Shown here piece after piece: positions 1 through 8,710 of a DNA stretch of 64,000 nt. The DNA comes from M3007 sp041736625. GTDB lineage: Bacteria; Bacteroidota; Bacteroidia; Chitinophagales; Saprospiraceae. The notes under the pieces are model-generated. The model had not been told where the DNA came from. It was given only the letters and a program-made list of their open reading frames with translations, and did not search any database. Location: assembly GCA_041736625.1 (NCBI GenBank), contig JBGSTG010000137.1, positions 52,799 to 116,798 on the forward strand. Direction: 5' to 3'. The translations under genes were made by a program, and so were the position numbers. Positions within the stretch are counted from its first letter, which is position 1. Every line of letters begins with the position of its first letter.

Positions 1-798
1 ACAGACAGTGTGGTACTGCTGTCGCCCCAACCCATCGCACCGGAGTTGACGGTGCAGAGTGCCGGTTGTACGGGCGACGAGAACGGATCCATTGTGATTG
101 ACACGGTCTTGGGGGGCGTGGGGCCATTTACCTACACCCTGGATGGCGTACCCCTTTCCGGGAACACTGCCTCCAACCTGCCTCCGGGCACGTATTCTCT
201 GGAGGTTTCCGATGTTAACGGATGTGCCGTGGAAACGGACATCGACATCCTGATCGCTCCGCCCCTGATCCTGGAGGCAGGCCCGGATGTGACGGTTTCT
301 CTTGGAGATCAGGTCGTATTGAATGCGCTGGCCAATTCCAACGCACTGGTGTCGATCAAGTGGACGCCCGACAGCTCACTGAGTCGGTCGGATGATCTGC
401 GCACGGTGGCCACGCCCACGGTTAATACGCAATATGTGTTGAGCATAGTCGATGCCAACGGATGCACGGCTACGGATTCACTGCTGGCGGTAGTCATCAA
501 CGCCAACCGCATCTACATACCCAATGCGTTCCGTCCGAACGTTGAAAACGGAAACGAACGTTTTCTGGTGTTTGCCGGACCGGAGGTGCGGCTCGTCCGG
601 CTCCTTCAAGTTTACGACCGTTGGGGTGAAACGGTATTTGAAGGGGTGAACATGATCCCCAATGAAGTGAACCTGGGCTGGGACGGCAACTGGCGCGGAG
701 ATGCCGCCCTGCCCGGGGTGTACATTTACGTGGCCGAAATCGAATTTACCGACGGAACAACGGTCATCCGTTCCGGTGATGTAACGGTTGTCCGTTAG
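1..798 (+). CDS. Partial T9SS-secreted protein with SprB-like/PKD repeats and C-terminal CHU_C sorting domain
   Basis: The 5' end lies outside the window; the frame is open from base 1 and stops with TAG at 796-798. The visible 265 residues hold one SprB-type repeat (about nt 50-260, containing GPFTYTLDG and DVNGCAVETD), a PKD/Ig-like unit (about nt 280-505) and a C-terminal domain starting at IYIPNAFRPN with the hallmark VYDRWGETVFEG. This is the gliding-motility-associated CHU_C (type B) domain that sends Bacteroidota proteins through the type IX secretion system. The parent protein is therefore probably a large extracellular adhesin-like protein. Its stop overlaps that of the convergent gene at 795-4433. 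Function beyond surface localisation cannot be assigned. Confidence 0.85.
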   Translation, partial: TDSVVLLSPQPIAPELTVQSAGCTGDENGSIVIDTVLGGVGPFTYTLDGVPLSGNTASNLPPGTYSLEVSDVNGCAVETDIDILIAPPLILEAGPDVTVSLGDQVVLNALANSNALVSIKWTPDSSLSRSDDLRTVATPTVNTQYVLSIVDANGCTATDSLLAVVINANRIYIPNAFRPNVENGNERFLVFAGPEVRLVRLLQVYDRWGETVFEGVNMIPNEVNLGWDGNWRGDAALPGVYIYVAEIEFTDGTTVIRSGDVTVVR

Positions 799-3700
799 TA
801 TTGAATGATCAGTTTGCGTGTTACCTGCTCATTTTCATGGAAAATGTGCAGGTAATACGCCCCTTCCGGTCTTGACGACAAGTCTATCCAGACGCGCTCC
901 GGCTGGGTGAAACGCCCTTCCCAGATCAGCCGGCCCAAACCATCCGTTGCGCGCATGCGTACTTCTCCCGCCGGTACCTGACCGAACACCACTTGTGTTT
1001 TGCCCGCATTCGGGTTGGGCAGCAACTGTAAGCCTTGTGCCCATCCGGGTTCTGTTGCCGCAAGCACACTGCCCACCTGGATGACTTCCGTGCGGATCAC
1101 ACAGCCATGCGCATCTGTGATTTGCAATACGTATTCGCCGGCGGGCACATTTTCCAGGTTTTGGGTGTAGCCTACCGTTTCGCCGCTGCGCGTCCAATTA
1201 AACAGGTAGGGCGGAACACCGCCGGTAATGTTTACGATGATGCTGCCGTCGGACTGACCATCTTTGGCGGGTGTGGTTTCCACAGCTGTGATGGCGACCG
1301 GCGCCAGAACCGTGACGGCGAATGAACAGACGCTGGAATTGCCGCTCTGGTCGGTGAAACGGTACACTTGTTCTGTAATGCCCACCGGGAAGAAGGAACC
1401 GTTGTCCAGCCCGCTGAGGCGTTCTGTGTGAATCGCGTTAAAAGGCGTACAGGCATCCGAGAAGTTCGGCTGCGGGAATTGCACCGCTGTGGCGTCGGAG
1501 CAGGCCTGAACCGTGAGGTTGTCTGGACATACTGCCGTTGGCGGGGTCTGGTCAACAACGGTCAGTTGCACGATTCTCGAACCCACATTGCCGTTTCCGT
1601 CGCGGGCATTCAGTTCAACCGGCATGAGGCCGATATGCTGGCAGGTGACCTGGGTAAGTGGGAAAAACCACCAGGAAGCTACGCTGCAGTTGTCGCTTAA
1701 TACCGCCAGTACGTCGGAATCAGCCAGCGTATGGATGCCGGTAGCGTCCAGATAAACGACGGCGTCCTGTGCTTCAACAACCGGTTTTTCGCTGTCGCTT
1801 GTCGCGGTGGCGTACGCAGACACGTGTGTACATGCATTGGCGTCGGTAACGGTCAGCTGATAATTGCCTGCCGGAATTTGATCGAGAGTCGCGGTAAATT
1901 GGCCTGTGCTCCAGGCATAAGCGTATGGTGGCGTGCCTCCGCCGAGAGTAACGTTGATCATGCCCGTCTGATCGCCGGGGCACACCGGATGTTGCACCGC
2001 GGCAGCGGCCGGCAGCAGCACCGGCGGTTGGGTCACCTGTGCGTCGGACACATTCGGGCAGCCTGCGGCATCAGTAGTGGTTACCGAGTAGGTTCCCGGG
2101 GCCAGGTTGTGAACGGCAGCGGTGGTGTCTCCCGTAGTCCATACGAAAGTAAACGGCCCGGCTCCTCCCGCAATGCTTGTGGCCAGGGCGCCGTCGGCAG
2201 CGCCAAAGCACGAGTTGTGCTGAACGGCCAGCTCGACCGACAGGGTGCAGTTGTACGCGTTCACATTGACGGTTTTTTGACTGGAGCAGCCGTGCGCGTC
2301 CGTAGCCGTAACGGTGTAAGCGGCTGGCGGCAGGTTGTTTTGGGATTGTCCCGACACGCCGTTGCTCCAAAGGTAAGCGAAGGGGGCGACGCCACCGGAC
2401 GCATCGGCGCTCACGGCGCCGTCGGCAGCCTGGAAGCCCGTTTCGGGTGAAGACAGGGCGTTCACGGTCAACTGTTCGGGCTGCCCCAGGGCATACGTCA
2501 AGGCAGCGGTGCAGGCATCCGCGTCGGTCACCGTAACACCGTACGGGCCGGCAGACAAATTGAGTACCGTGCTGGTGCTGTCCCCGGTATTCCAGACAAA
2601 GGTAGTAGTGCCGAAACCGCCAGTGGTTTCCGCCATCAGACCGCCGCCCGAGCCGCCGAAGCAAAAGATGGGGATAACCGAATCTATGGCGACCGTTGGA
2701 TTGGCAAAATACAGCACCTCGGTGGTGTCGTTGGATGAACAGCCGTTTCCGGTGTTGTTGATCAGCAAGACGTAAGCCCCGGCAGTGTCTACCAACGGAT
2801 TTTGTTCGTTCGAGCTGAATCCGGCGGGGCCCGTCCAGGTGTACACAAATTGCGCGCCTTGCGAAGAGCCCGTCGTCAGCAAAGCAACGGTGTCGTTCCG
2901 GCAGTTCAGGTGTTCCGGTGTGTGGAGGGTGAGCACCGGCCGGATGGTATCTGTCATCACCATGGCAGTGTCTGTTTTGACACAACCATTAAGGGTGTTT
3001 GTCACTTTAAGCACGTATGCGCCGGCCTCATCGATCACGGGGGTAAAGGTACTGTCGCCTGAAACCAGGCCCGGGCCCGTCCATATCCGCCAAAACGTTG
3101 TCCCCTCTGATCCCGCCCCCTCCAGCGTATCGGAGGCGGCCAGGCAATTGAGCAGTCCGTTCGGCCCGGCGTCGGCCAACGGCAACACGGTGTTGGCGAG
3201 CACCACAGTCGAGGCGAATGTGTTACAATTGTTCTCGGTGTTGGTGATCATCAGGGTGTAGGTTCCTGCCGCGTTGACGGTGGGGTTGAGGGTGTTGCCA
3301 CCGGAAACGATGTTACCGCCGTTGGACGTCTGCCAGTTATACATAAATTCGGGCCCGGTGCTTGAATTGGTGGCGTTCAGTTGCACGACGGGGGTCTGGC
3401 AGGTGATCATCGGCGAGGGCGATATGATGGCGATCGGGTACGCCGGCTGGGCCATGGGCACCAACAGGGTTTTGGTGCAATTCAGGATGTCCGTTACCGT
3501 TACCGTGTAGTTTCCGGGGGTGTATGCGGTAATGGTTGGCCCCGCAAGTCCGTTGCTCCACTGGTAGTCGTAGTCATTGGTCCACCCGCCAGAGGCCTCC
3601 ACCGTTATGGAACCGGTGTAGCCGTTGCATCCAACCGGGGTGGTCTCGATCAGCTGAACGGAGACCGGGCCGGTTGGCTGCTCTACCTCAATGGGGCCGA

Positions 3701-4433
3701 TGGTGCCGGTAATGCCGCTGCTGGACGTAACGGTACAGGAATAGTTGCCGGCTGGAACGTTTACCAGATCCTGACTTTGTGCGCCATTGCTCCATAAATA
3801 CGAATAAGGAGGAGCGCTGCCGGATGGGGTAATGTCGATGGCGCCGGTGGATTGTCCGTAACAATACACGTGGTTAATGCCGGTCAGGTCGATATCCACC
3901 GTCAGCGCCTCGCAATAAGTGGTTCTTTTTTGCCAAAGCCCGGTGGCGTTTAGTTGACCGACCACGTACACCTTTCGGTCCGCAGGGCAAACCATATAGA
4001 TGGTCGGGTAGAAGTTGATGTTGTACAGATCGGCAACTGCGGCGTTATCGACGATGGGGTACGACACCCCGTCGGTCCAGTCGCCCCAGGTATTGTTGTT
4101 GCACCCGCTTGGGCCGAAGATGCAGGCTGTATTTGTATTGGGGTCGCCTTCAATCTGGAAGCAGAACGCCTCGTTGGTGCCGGGCGGACCGTACTGCTGC
4201 CAGATGTTTTCGAACGCGTGCTGGTTGTGATAGTTCCAGCAAGGCCCGCACCAGGTGGCGAAAAAGTCGAGGTAAACGGTGTATCCCTGGTCGAGCAGGG
4301 TGTACAGGGTGTAGGTCTGGCCGTTCACGTCCGTTACGGTGAAGTTGGGCGCCTGGCTGCCGTTCTGGAGTTGGGCGATGGCTTGGTGAGAGCAGAACAG
4401 GGCAAATGCCGACAAGAGGAGAATTCTTTTCAT
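795..4433 (-). CDS. Secreted thioredoxin-like/SprB-repeat protein with T9SS type A sorting domain
   Basis: A 1212-residue exported protein. Residues 1-20 are a Sec signal peptide (hydrophobic core, then QAIA-QLQNG). Residues 21-170 form a TlpA/thioredoxin-like domain with the redox motif WCGPC at 61-65. The rest is a chain of SprB-type repeats (SGTYxVTVTDANGC-like units), Ig-like units, one HYR-type unit near residues 950-1040, and a T9SS type A sorting domain from about residue 1135 (LLPNPNAGKTQVVF, ending RKLIIQY). The combination suggests a surface-anchored or released protein whose thioredoxin head is carried on an adhesin-like stalk. A disulfide reductase or isomerase role is inferred only from CGPC. 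The stop overlaps the convergent gene by four bases. Confidence 0.88.
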   Translation of the reverse strand: MKRILLLSAFALFCSHQAIAQLQNGSQAPNFTVTDVNGQTYTLYTLLDQGYTVYLDFFATWCGPCWNYHNQHAFENIWQQYGPPGTNEAFCFQIEGDPNTNTACIFGPSGCNNNTWGDWTDGVSYPIVDNAAVADLYNINFYPTIYMVCPADRKVYVVGQLNATGLWQKRTTYCEALTVDIDLTGINHVYCYGQSTGAIDITPSGSAPPYSYLWSNGAQSQDLVNVPAGNYSCTVTSSSGITGTIGPIEVEQPTGPVSVQLIETTPVGCNGYTGSITVEASGGWTNDYDYQWSNGLAGPTITAYTPGNYTVTVTDILNCTKTLLVPMAQPAYPIAIISPSPMITCQTPVVQLNATNSSTGPEFMYNWQTSNGGNIVSGGNTLNPTVNAAGTYTLMITNTENNCNTFASTVVLANTVLPLADAGPNGLLNCLAASDTLEGAGSEGTTFWRIWTGPGLVSGDSTFTPVIDEAGAYVLKVTNTLNGCVKTDTAMVMTDTIRPVLTLHTPEHLNCRNDTVALLTTGSSQGAQFVYTWTGPAGFSSNEQNPLVDTAGAYVLLINNTGNGCSSNDTTEVLYFANPTVAIDSVIPIFCFGGSGGGLMAETTGGFGTTTFVWNTGDSTSTVLNLSAGPYGVTVTDADACTAALTYALGQPEQLTVNALSSPETGFQAADGAVSADASGGVAPFAYLWSNGVSGQSQNNLPPAAYTVTATDAHGCSSQKTVNVNAYNCTLSVELAVQHNSCFGAADGALATSIAGGAGPFTFVWTTGDTTAAVHNLAPGTYSVTTTDAAGCPNVSDAQVTQPPVLLPAAAAVQHPVCPGDQTGMINVTLGGGTPPYAYAWSTGQFTATLDQIPAGNYQLTVTDANACTHVSAYATATSDSEKPVVEAQDAVVYLDATGIHTLADSDVLAVLSDNCSVASWWFFPLTQVTCQHIGLMPVELNARDGNGNVGSRIVQLTVVDQTPPTAVCPDNLTVQACSDATAVQFPQPNFSDACTPFNAIHTERLSGLDNGSFFPVGITEQVYRFTDQSGNSSVCSFAVTVLAPVAITAVETTPAKDGQSDGSIIVNITGGVPPYLFNWTRSGETVGYTQNLENVPAGEYVLQITDAHGCVIRTEVIQVGSVLAATEPGWAQGLQLLPNPNAGKTQVVFGQVPAGEVRMRATDGLGRLIWEGRFTQPERVWIDLSSRPEGAYYLHIFHENEQVTRKLIIQY

Positions 4434-4558
4434 TGTTTAGCCATATTGAATAAGGGCAGGGTAAATATCCGTAATTTTTTATTTTGGATACTAAATTTAT
4501 TCAGGCAGAAAGAAAACGTTCGTTCGCCTGAATCGGGGCGGGAAGTGCAACCATGGCT

Positions 4559-4566
4559 TACCTTTG
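4559..4566 (+). promoter_or_regulatory. Bacteroidota -7 promoter element (TACCTTTG)
   Basis: TACCTTTG matches the TAnnTTTG -7 consensus and lies 16 bases before the ATG at 4583. This supports 4583 rather than an upstream in-frame ATG (4553) as the start of the DUF423 gene. No clear -33 TTTG was found. Confidence 0.6.
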
Positions 4567-4582
4567 CGCAAAGCAGTTCACC

Positions 4583-4966
4583 ATGAATGAGTCTCTCTTG
4601 TTGCGTCTGGCCGCCCTCTCCGGCGCCCTGGCGGTCGCACTGGGCGCGTTTGGCGCGCACGGTTTGAAGCCCCATCTTACGGATTACCAGATCAGCATTT
4701 GGGAAAAAGCAGTGTTTTACCAGTTTATCCACACGGTTGTCGTGTTGGTGCTGGCTTTGTACATGCAACAGCATGGGGCGACACCAGCATGGCGTTGGGG
4801 CGCACTGCTCATGCTCACGGGTATTCTGCTGTTCTCCGGTTCGCTTTATGTTCTGGCTGTGCGCGAATTGTTGCCGTTTCCGGCGGGTTGGGCAGGCCCC
4901 ATCACGCCACTGGGCGGTTTGTGCTTCATTGCAGGCTGGCTATTGCTGTTGGTCAGGGCCGTCTGA
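4583..4966 (+). CDS. DUF423 family small membrane protein
   Basis: A 127-residue integral membrane protein of the DUF423/YgdD family. It shows the family signature GALAVALGAFGAHGLK near the N-terminus, four hydrophobic segments and a PLGGLCFIAGWL end. Length is normal for the family, whose function is unknown. The start at 4583 (MNESLLLRL) is preferred over the ATG at 4553 because the TACCTTTG element lies between them. It is monocistronic: a 438-bp gap follows. Confidence 0.88.
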   Translation: MNESLLLRLAALSGALAVALGAFGAHGLKPHLTDYQISIWEKAVFYQFIHTVVVLVLALYMQQHGATPAWRWGALLMLTGILLFSGSLYVLAVRELLPFPAGWAGPITPLGGLCFIAGWLLLLVRAV

Positions 4967-5404
4967 ACGGCTTTTTCCTGATTTTTTTCAACCGTTACCA
5001 CCAAAAGGCAGACAGGGTGCATCTTTCCCGGCGCAGTGTTTTACTTTTGTATGCTCCGGTTTCTGTAATGGCATTTCATTCATAGGCTATTTGCGGTCAT
5101 TCAGGCGCTAAAAATCGTCGTTTGTCCGAATTGGTGTTTCTCATTGTCATCCAATAGCCATAATTTGCAACCTGAAAGCGCAACTGGTTGTCTGTTGTAG
5201 CACATGAAAGGTTATCGATTACCCCAGCCCGAATCCCCCGCCACCCCGTCATCAGCACATTAACTTTGCAATAATTCTGAAACAAAAGAGTTATTCACTC
5301 TGTTTTGGAATTATATTTGGTGTTATTTTTGCACCAAAGTTAAAAACCGCTCCATTGGCTTAAGACAATTCTGAAAGGCCTTTTAGCAAAATAAAAATTG
5401 CACC
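4967..5404. other. 438-bp AT-rich intergenic region with several -7-like boxes
   Basis: No convincing gene is seen. The region contains four TAnnTTTG boxes on the + strand: TACTTTTG at 5042-5049, TAACTTTG at 5261-5268, TATATTTG at 5312-5319 and TATTTTTG at 5324-5331. The last has a TTTG at 5304-5307 upstream and is the best promoter for the gene at 5405. The 5042 box points at no ORF and could start a small RNA or be chance. Confidence 0.5.
5304..5331 (+). promoter_or_regulatory. Candidate promoter of the CotH-like gene (TTTG / TATTTTTG)
   Basis: TTTG at 5304-5307 and TATTTTTG at 5324-5331 are separated by 16 bases, close to the Bacteroidota -33/-7 spacing. The gene starts 74 bases downstream at 5405. 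Confidence 0.45.
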
Positions 5405-6433
5405 ATGAAAACCGCACTGCAAAATTTTAAACCGGCATTGTCCTTTTTTATCCTGTCGCTGTTGGTCAACGCCTCAGCCGCGCAAGCGTCGGACGCAACG
5501 CCGTCCGTATTTGAATACCTGACCCAGGTCGAAGGGGTCAAAATGACCCTGGATCTCGACCTGACCTACCTGATGGAAAACCGCCGGGATCAGGAGTACC
5601 ACGCAGGGCAACTGACGCTCGACGATCAGGGGAAGTCCTATCCGGTAGAGGTGCGCGTACGCGGAAAGTTCCGGCGTAAAATCTCTGAAGTGCCGCCGCT
5701 GAAGATCAAATTTAAAAAGAAAGTGTTGACGGCGGAAGGGTTGGACACCCTCAACGAAATGAAACTGGTGCTGCCGACCCAGGACGGTCCGGAGGGCGAC
5801 GAGCTCATCCTGCGCGAATACGCCATCTACCGGATGTACGAACGCATCAGTCCGTATTCCTTCCGCGCCCGACTTGTTCGACTGACCTTGCGCGACACCC
5901 ACAATCCCAAAACAAAGATGACCATGTACGCCCTTCTTTTGGAAGACGTTGAAGAGCTATGTGCCCGCCTGGACGCCGAAGAGGTGGAGCAGTTCGGCGT
6001 TAATCCCTCCGATCTGGACATGAATCAGGCGGCGATGGTCAGTATGTTCGAATACCTCGTCGGCAACACAGATTGGGACATTTCCATGCTCCGAAACGTC
6101 AAAATCCTGCGCGTGGCCGGAAACGAAAAGCTCATACCGGTGCCGTATGACTTCGATTTCTCCGGACTGGTAGACGCCCCGTACGCCACGCCGTCGTCCG
6201 ATACCGGGCTGCGCAATGTGCGCGACCGCTACCTGATGGCCAACGGCATCGATGAAAAAGCGCTCGAACAGGCCGTCGTGAATCTCAAGTCGAATAAAGA
6301 CAATCTCTTCGACGCCTGCATGCTCAAATCCATGCGCAGAGCAAGCGTCAGCGACATGATGTCCTACCTGAACACGTTTTTCAAAGAGGTAGAAACCGAC
6401 AACGCGGTTCCGGTTATGATGAAAGTGGAATGA
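5405..6433 (+). CDS. Secreted CotH-like protein (putative atypical kinase fold)
   Basis: A 342-residue protein with a signal peptide (residues 1-28, ending ASAAQAS). The body has the layout of CotH-like proteins: a strand-rich N-terminal part (VEVRVRGKFRRK), a helical segment with LILREYAIYRMYERISPYSFRA (given here in short: residues about 138-160), then MFEYLVGNTDWDISMLRN and LIPVPYDFDFSGLVDAPYA. In CotH kinases the last part carries the metal-binding Asp residues. Extracytoplasmic phosphotransfer is an inference from this resemblance. The gene stands alone, with the hydroxylase gene 76 bp downstream behind its own -7 box. Family membership needs a profile search. Confidence 0.6.
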   Translation: MKTALQNFKPALSFFILSLLVNASAAQASDATPSVFEYLTQVEGVKMTLDLDLTYLMENRRDQEYHAGQLTLDDQGKSYPVEVRVRGKFRRKISEVPPLKIKFKKKVLTAEGLDTLNEMKLVLPTQDGPEGDELILREYAIYRMYERISPYSFRARLVRLTLRDTHNPKTKMTMYALLLEDVEELCARLDAEEVEQFGVNPSDLDMNQAAMVSMFEYLVGNTDWDISMLRNVKILRVAGNEKLIPVPYDFDFSGLVDAPYATPSSDTGLRNVRDRYLMANGIDEKALEQAVVNLKSNKDNLFDACMLKSMRRASVSDMMSYLNTFFKEVETDNAVPVMMKVE

Positions 6434-6467
6434 TCAAGATCATGTTCCCTTTACGGATGTGGCGGCG

Positions 6468-6475
6468 TATGTTTG
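6468..6475 (+). promoter_or_regulatory. -7 promoter element (TATGTTTG)
   Basis: TATGTTTG lies 34 bases before the GTG at 6510 and inside the longer reading frame that opens at GTG 6459. This argues for the later start. Confidence 0.5.
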
Positions 6476-6509
6476 CCCCGTTTTAAAAACCAATTACACT
6501 GCCTCATTC

Positions 6510-7256
6510 GTGAAAAAGCTTTTTCAATTACTGGCTAAAAAGTATTTCTGGTTCCACTTCAGGCTGTTCGGCAAGTACTCGTATCTGGGCATAGAACAGA
6601 TCATCCGAAAAGCTTCCCTGGTGGGCGATCATCCTTTTTATAAAAAAGACCAGTTCCCCTGGGTGAAGGACATTGAGTCCAACTGGCTCAAAATCAGGGC
6701 CGAGCTGGAGGAAGTCATGCGGAACGGCGATCGTATCCCGAACTTTCTGGACGTATCGCCCGGTCAATACCGCATCGACAATGAACCTGGCAAATGGAAA
6801 ACGTTTTTCCTCTACGGCTACGGGTACAAGGTAGAAGCCAACATCGCCCGCTGCCCCGAAACGGCGCGCCTGGTTGAACAAATTCCGGGCATGAAAACGG
6901 CCTTTTTTTCCATTCTCGCCCCCGGAAAACACATTCCGCCCCACCGTGGCCCCTACGCAGGCGTGTTGCGCTACCACCTGGGTCTCATCGTTCCCGATCC
7001 CGAAAAAATCCGCATTCGCGTAGACAACGAGATCCGGCACTGGCAGGAAGGAGACAGCCTCATCTTCGACGACACCTACGAACACGAAGTGTGGAACGAC
7101 AGCAACGGCACCCGCGTCGTGCTTTTTGTCGATTTTGTACGGCCACTCGACGGATTTGCCCAAAAACTGAACGACCGCATCGTCAACATGATCTCCCGCT
7201 CACCCCTGGTGCAGGAAAGCATCCAGGCCATGGAAAAGGTGACCGAACGACGGTGA
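6510..7256 (+). CDS. Aspartyl/asparaginyl beta-hydroxylase family dioxygenase (LpxO-like)
   Basis: A 248-residue Fe(II)/2-oxoglutarate dioxygenase. The cupin core is plain: PPHRG (His145), an RYHLGL strand, EGDSLIFDDTYEHEVWND (His192) and R202 in GTRVVLF, giving the iron ligands and the 2-oxoglutarate-binding Arg. Relatives hydroxylate Asp/Asn residues or the 2-position of lipid A acyl chains (LpxO). The basic, aromatic N-terminus (KKLFQLLAKKYFWFHFRLF) suggests membrane contact, which favours a lipid substrate, but this is inference. Start GTG 6510 was chosen because a -7 box overlaps the alternative GTG 6459. Confidence 0.8.
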   Translation: MKKLFQLLAKKYFWFHFRLFGKYSYLGIEQIIRKASLVGDHPFYKKDQFPWVKDIESNWLKIRAELEEVMRNGDRIPNFLDVSPGQYRIDNEPGKWKTFFLYGYGYKVEANIARCPETARLVEQIPGMKTAFFSILAPGKHIPPHRGPYAGVLRYHLGLIVPDPEKIRIRVDNEIRHWQEGDSLIFDDTYEHEVWNDSNGTRVVLFVDFVRPLDGFAQKLNDRIVNMISRSPLVQESIQAMEKVTERR

Positions 7257-7257
7257 C

Positions 7258-7377
7258 GAATGCGGAATGCGGAATGCGGAATGCGGAATGCGGAATGCGG
7301 AATAAACGGGCTCTTGGCTGCACGTTGGAATACCAAGAGGGGCTTATTCCGCATTCCGCATTCCGCGTTCCGCATTC
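7258..7377. repeat. Inverted arrays of the heptamer GAATGCG/ATTCCGC
   Basis: Six head-to-tail GAATGCG copies (7258-7299, plus GAAT) face four ATTCCGC copies (7346-7373, one with A to G, plus ATTC). The spacer between them contains a further CTCTTGG/CCAAGAG pair. The whole can fold into a long hairpin. It begins right after the stop of the + strand hydroxylase, and its right arm is translated as the C-terminus of the convergent gene. Confidence 0.9.
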
Positions 7378-8594
7378 AAAAACCATTTCATCATCCCCGC
7401 CACCACCAAAGTGATGCCGCCTAGCGCCAGCCCATATTGCCCGGGCATGGTGAGCACGACATAAATGCCGAGGACAACCCAGACCAGCACCAAGCGGGTG
7501 ATCTCGGCTGGCTTCACCCACGGACGATGGTCGAACGCCGCAATGGGGATTACCGAGGCCAGGGCGATCAACCCGAAAAAGACCCCTTCAAAGTAAGCCG
7601 GTTGCAGCGAACCGCCCAGGTACTTGCGCACGAGGATCAGAAAAAGAAGTCCGGACAGACCGAACAGAAACTGTACGAGTACGTAAGCGCCCAAAGGACC
7701 CGAAAAAGAGGGAACGTACTTGCGATGCCGGCTTTTGTCCACTTCCGGAGGCGCCTTGTACCCGCCCAGGTATTCGGGCAGCCAGCCGGGGGGGGCAAAA
7801 AGGTATCGCAGCTTGTCGTTCCACGACGGCATACGGCGCAGGTTGCCGGCCATGTCGGCGTAATAATGCAGGTTGACCAGTGCCGGATTGTTGGTTCGAA
7901 GGGGTGTTGTGATGCCGTAGGTCGGCTCTTCCTCCTCCGCCTGGAACGTACCGAACAGCCTGTCCCAAATAATAAAGACACCGGAAAAATTTTTATCGAT
8001 GTACTTGGGGTCCTTGCCGTGGTGCACCCGGTGGTGTGAAGGCGTGTGCATGACCCACTCCACCAGCCAGGGCAGGCGCCCGACTTTGCGCGTGTGTATG
8101 ATGAACTGGTAAAAATTGTGGAGCACCACCGCCGTCAGAAAGGTTTCCGGCTGAAAGCCCAGCATCGGGATGGGCAGGAAAAATCCAAACACCACCAAAT
8201 CGGCCACCCACGAGCGCCGCAGCGCGATGGACAGGTTGAACTCCTCACTGGAATGATGCACCACGTGGGTGCCCCACAGGATGTTTATCACGTGGCTGAA
8301 CCGATGTTCCCAGTAAAATACGAAATCGATAACCAATAAACAAAGCAATACCGACCACCAGGCATGGGGAATGTGGGCAATAGCCAGCCGGTGGAAGAAA
8401 ATATCGATGAACAAAAACAACTTGATGCCTTCGGTGAACAGGTTGATCCCCTGGTTGCCGATGCCGCAGCTGATGTTGGTGAGGGTGTCCGGCAGATTAA
8501 AATGTTTGTTCCGCTGAAAAAAGTCCAACGTGATTTCAAACAGGGTCAGAAACAGCAAAATGGGCACTGCCCAAAGTAAAAACTGTGGTGTCAT
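7344..8594 (-). CDS. Sterol desaturase/fatty acid hydroxylase superfamily membrane protein
   Basis: A 416-residue polytopic membrane protein with the His clusters of di-iron membrane hydroxylases: HRFSH (97-101), HVVHH (110-114) and HHRVHH (187-192). These bind two irons that oxidise C-H bonds of lipids or sterols. After the catalytic domain there are about four more hydrophobic helices (residues 290-405), making the protein longer than the minimal family. The last dozen residues (NAERGMRNAE) are encoded by the ATTCCGC heptamer array, so the C-terminus looks extended by repeat invasion. The substrate is unknown. Confidence 0.82.
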   Translation of the reverse strand: MTPQFLLWAVPILLFLTLFEITLDFFQRNKHFNLPDTLTNISCGIGNQGINLFTEGIKLFLFIDIFFHRLAIAHIPHAWWSVLLCLLVIDFVFYWEHRFSHVINILWGTHVVHHSSEEFNLSIALRRSWVADLVVFGFFLPIPMLGFQPETFLTAVVLHNFYQFIIHTRKVGRLPWLVEWVMHTPSHHRVHHGKDPKYIDKNFSGVFIIWDRLFGTFQAEEEEPTYGITTPLRTNNPALVNLHYYADMAGNLRRMPSWNDKLRYLFAPPGWLPEYLGGYKAPPEVDKSRHRKYVPSFSGPLGAYVLVQFLFGLSGLLFLILVRKYLGGSLQPAYFEGVFFGLIALASVIPIAAFDHRPWVKPAEITRLVLVWVVLGIYVVLTMPGQYGLALGGITLVVAGMMKWFLNAERGMRNAE

Positions 8595-8653
8595 GATGGA
8601 TGAAGGATCAGTTAAGCCACAAAAATACTATACAATTTTGATCCGAAGCACCG

Positions 8654-8661
8654 TACCTTTG
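8654..8661 (+). promoter_or_regulatory. -7 element (TACCTTTG) before the biosynthetic locus
   Basis: TACCTTTG lies 49 bases upstream of the ATG at 8711. It is the only recognised promoter before the four co-oriented biosynthetic genes, so it may drive all of 8711-19531. Confidence 0.55.
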
Positions 8662-8710
8662 AGTTCTGATTAGCGAAACCCACTTTGAATCCCCATTATA
8701 CGCTGCATCA

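Noticed and set aside
1731..2450. Long open frame antisense to the SprB-repeat gene
   Set aside because: It lies wholly inside the - strand repeat protein, has no promoter or family match, and its composition is what a GC-rich gene gives in a shadow frame.
5042..5049. Orphan TACTTTTG box considered as a small-RNA promoter
   Set aside because: No hairpin with T-run follows at a suitable distance, so there is no support beyond the eight bases.
5097..5285. 62-codon - strand frame in the intergenic region
   Set aside because: No ribosome site, no family match, and composition unlike neighbouring genes.
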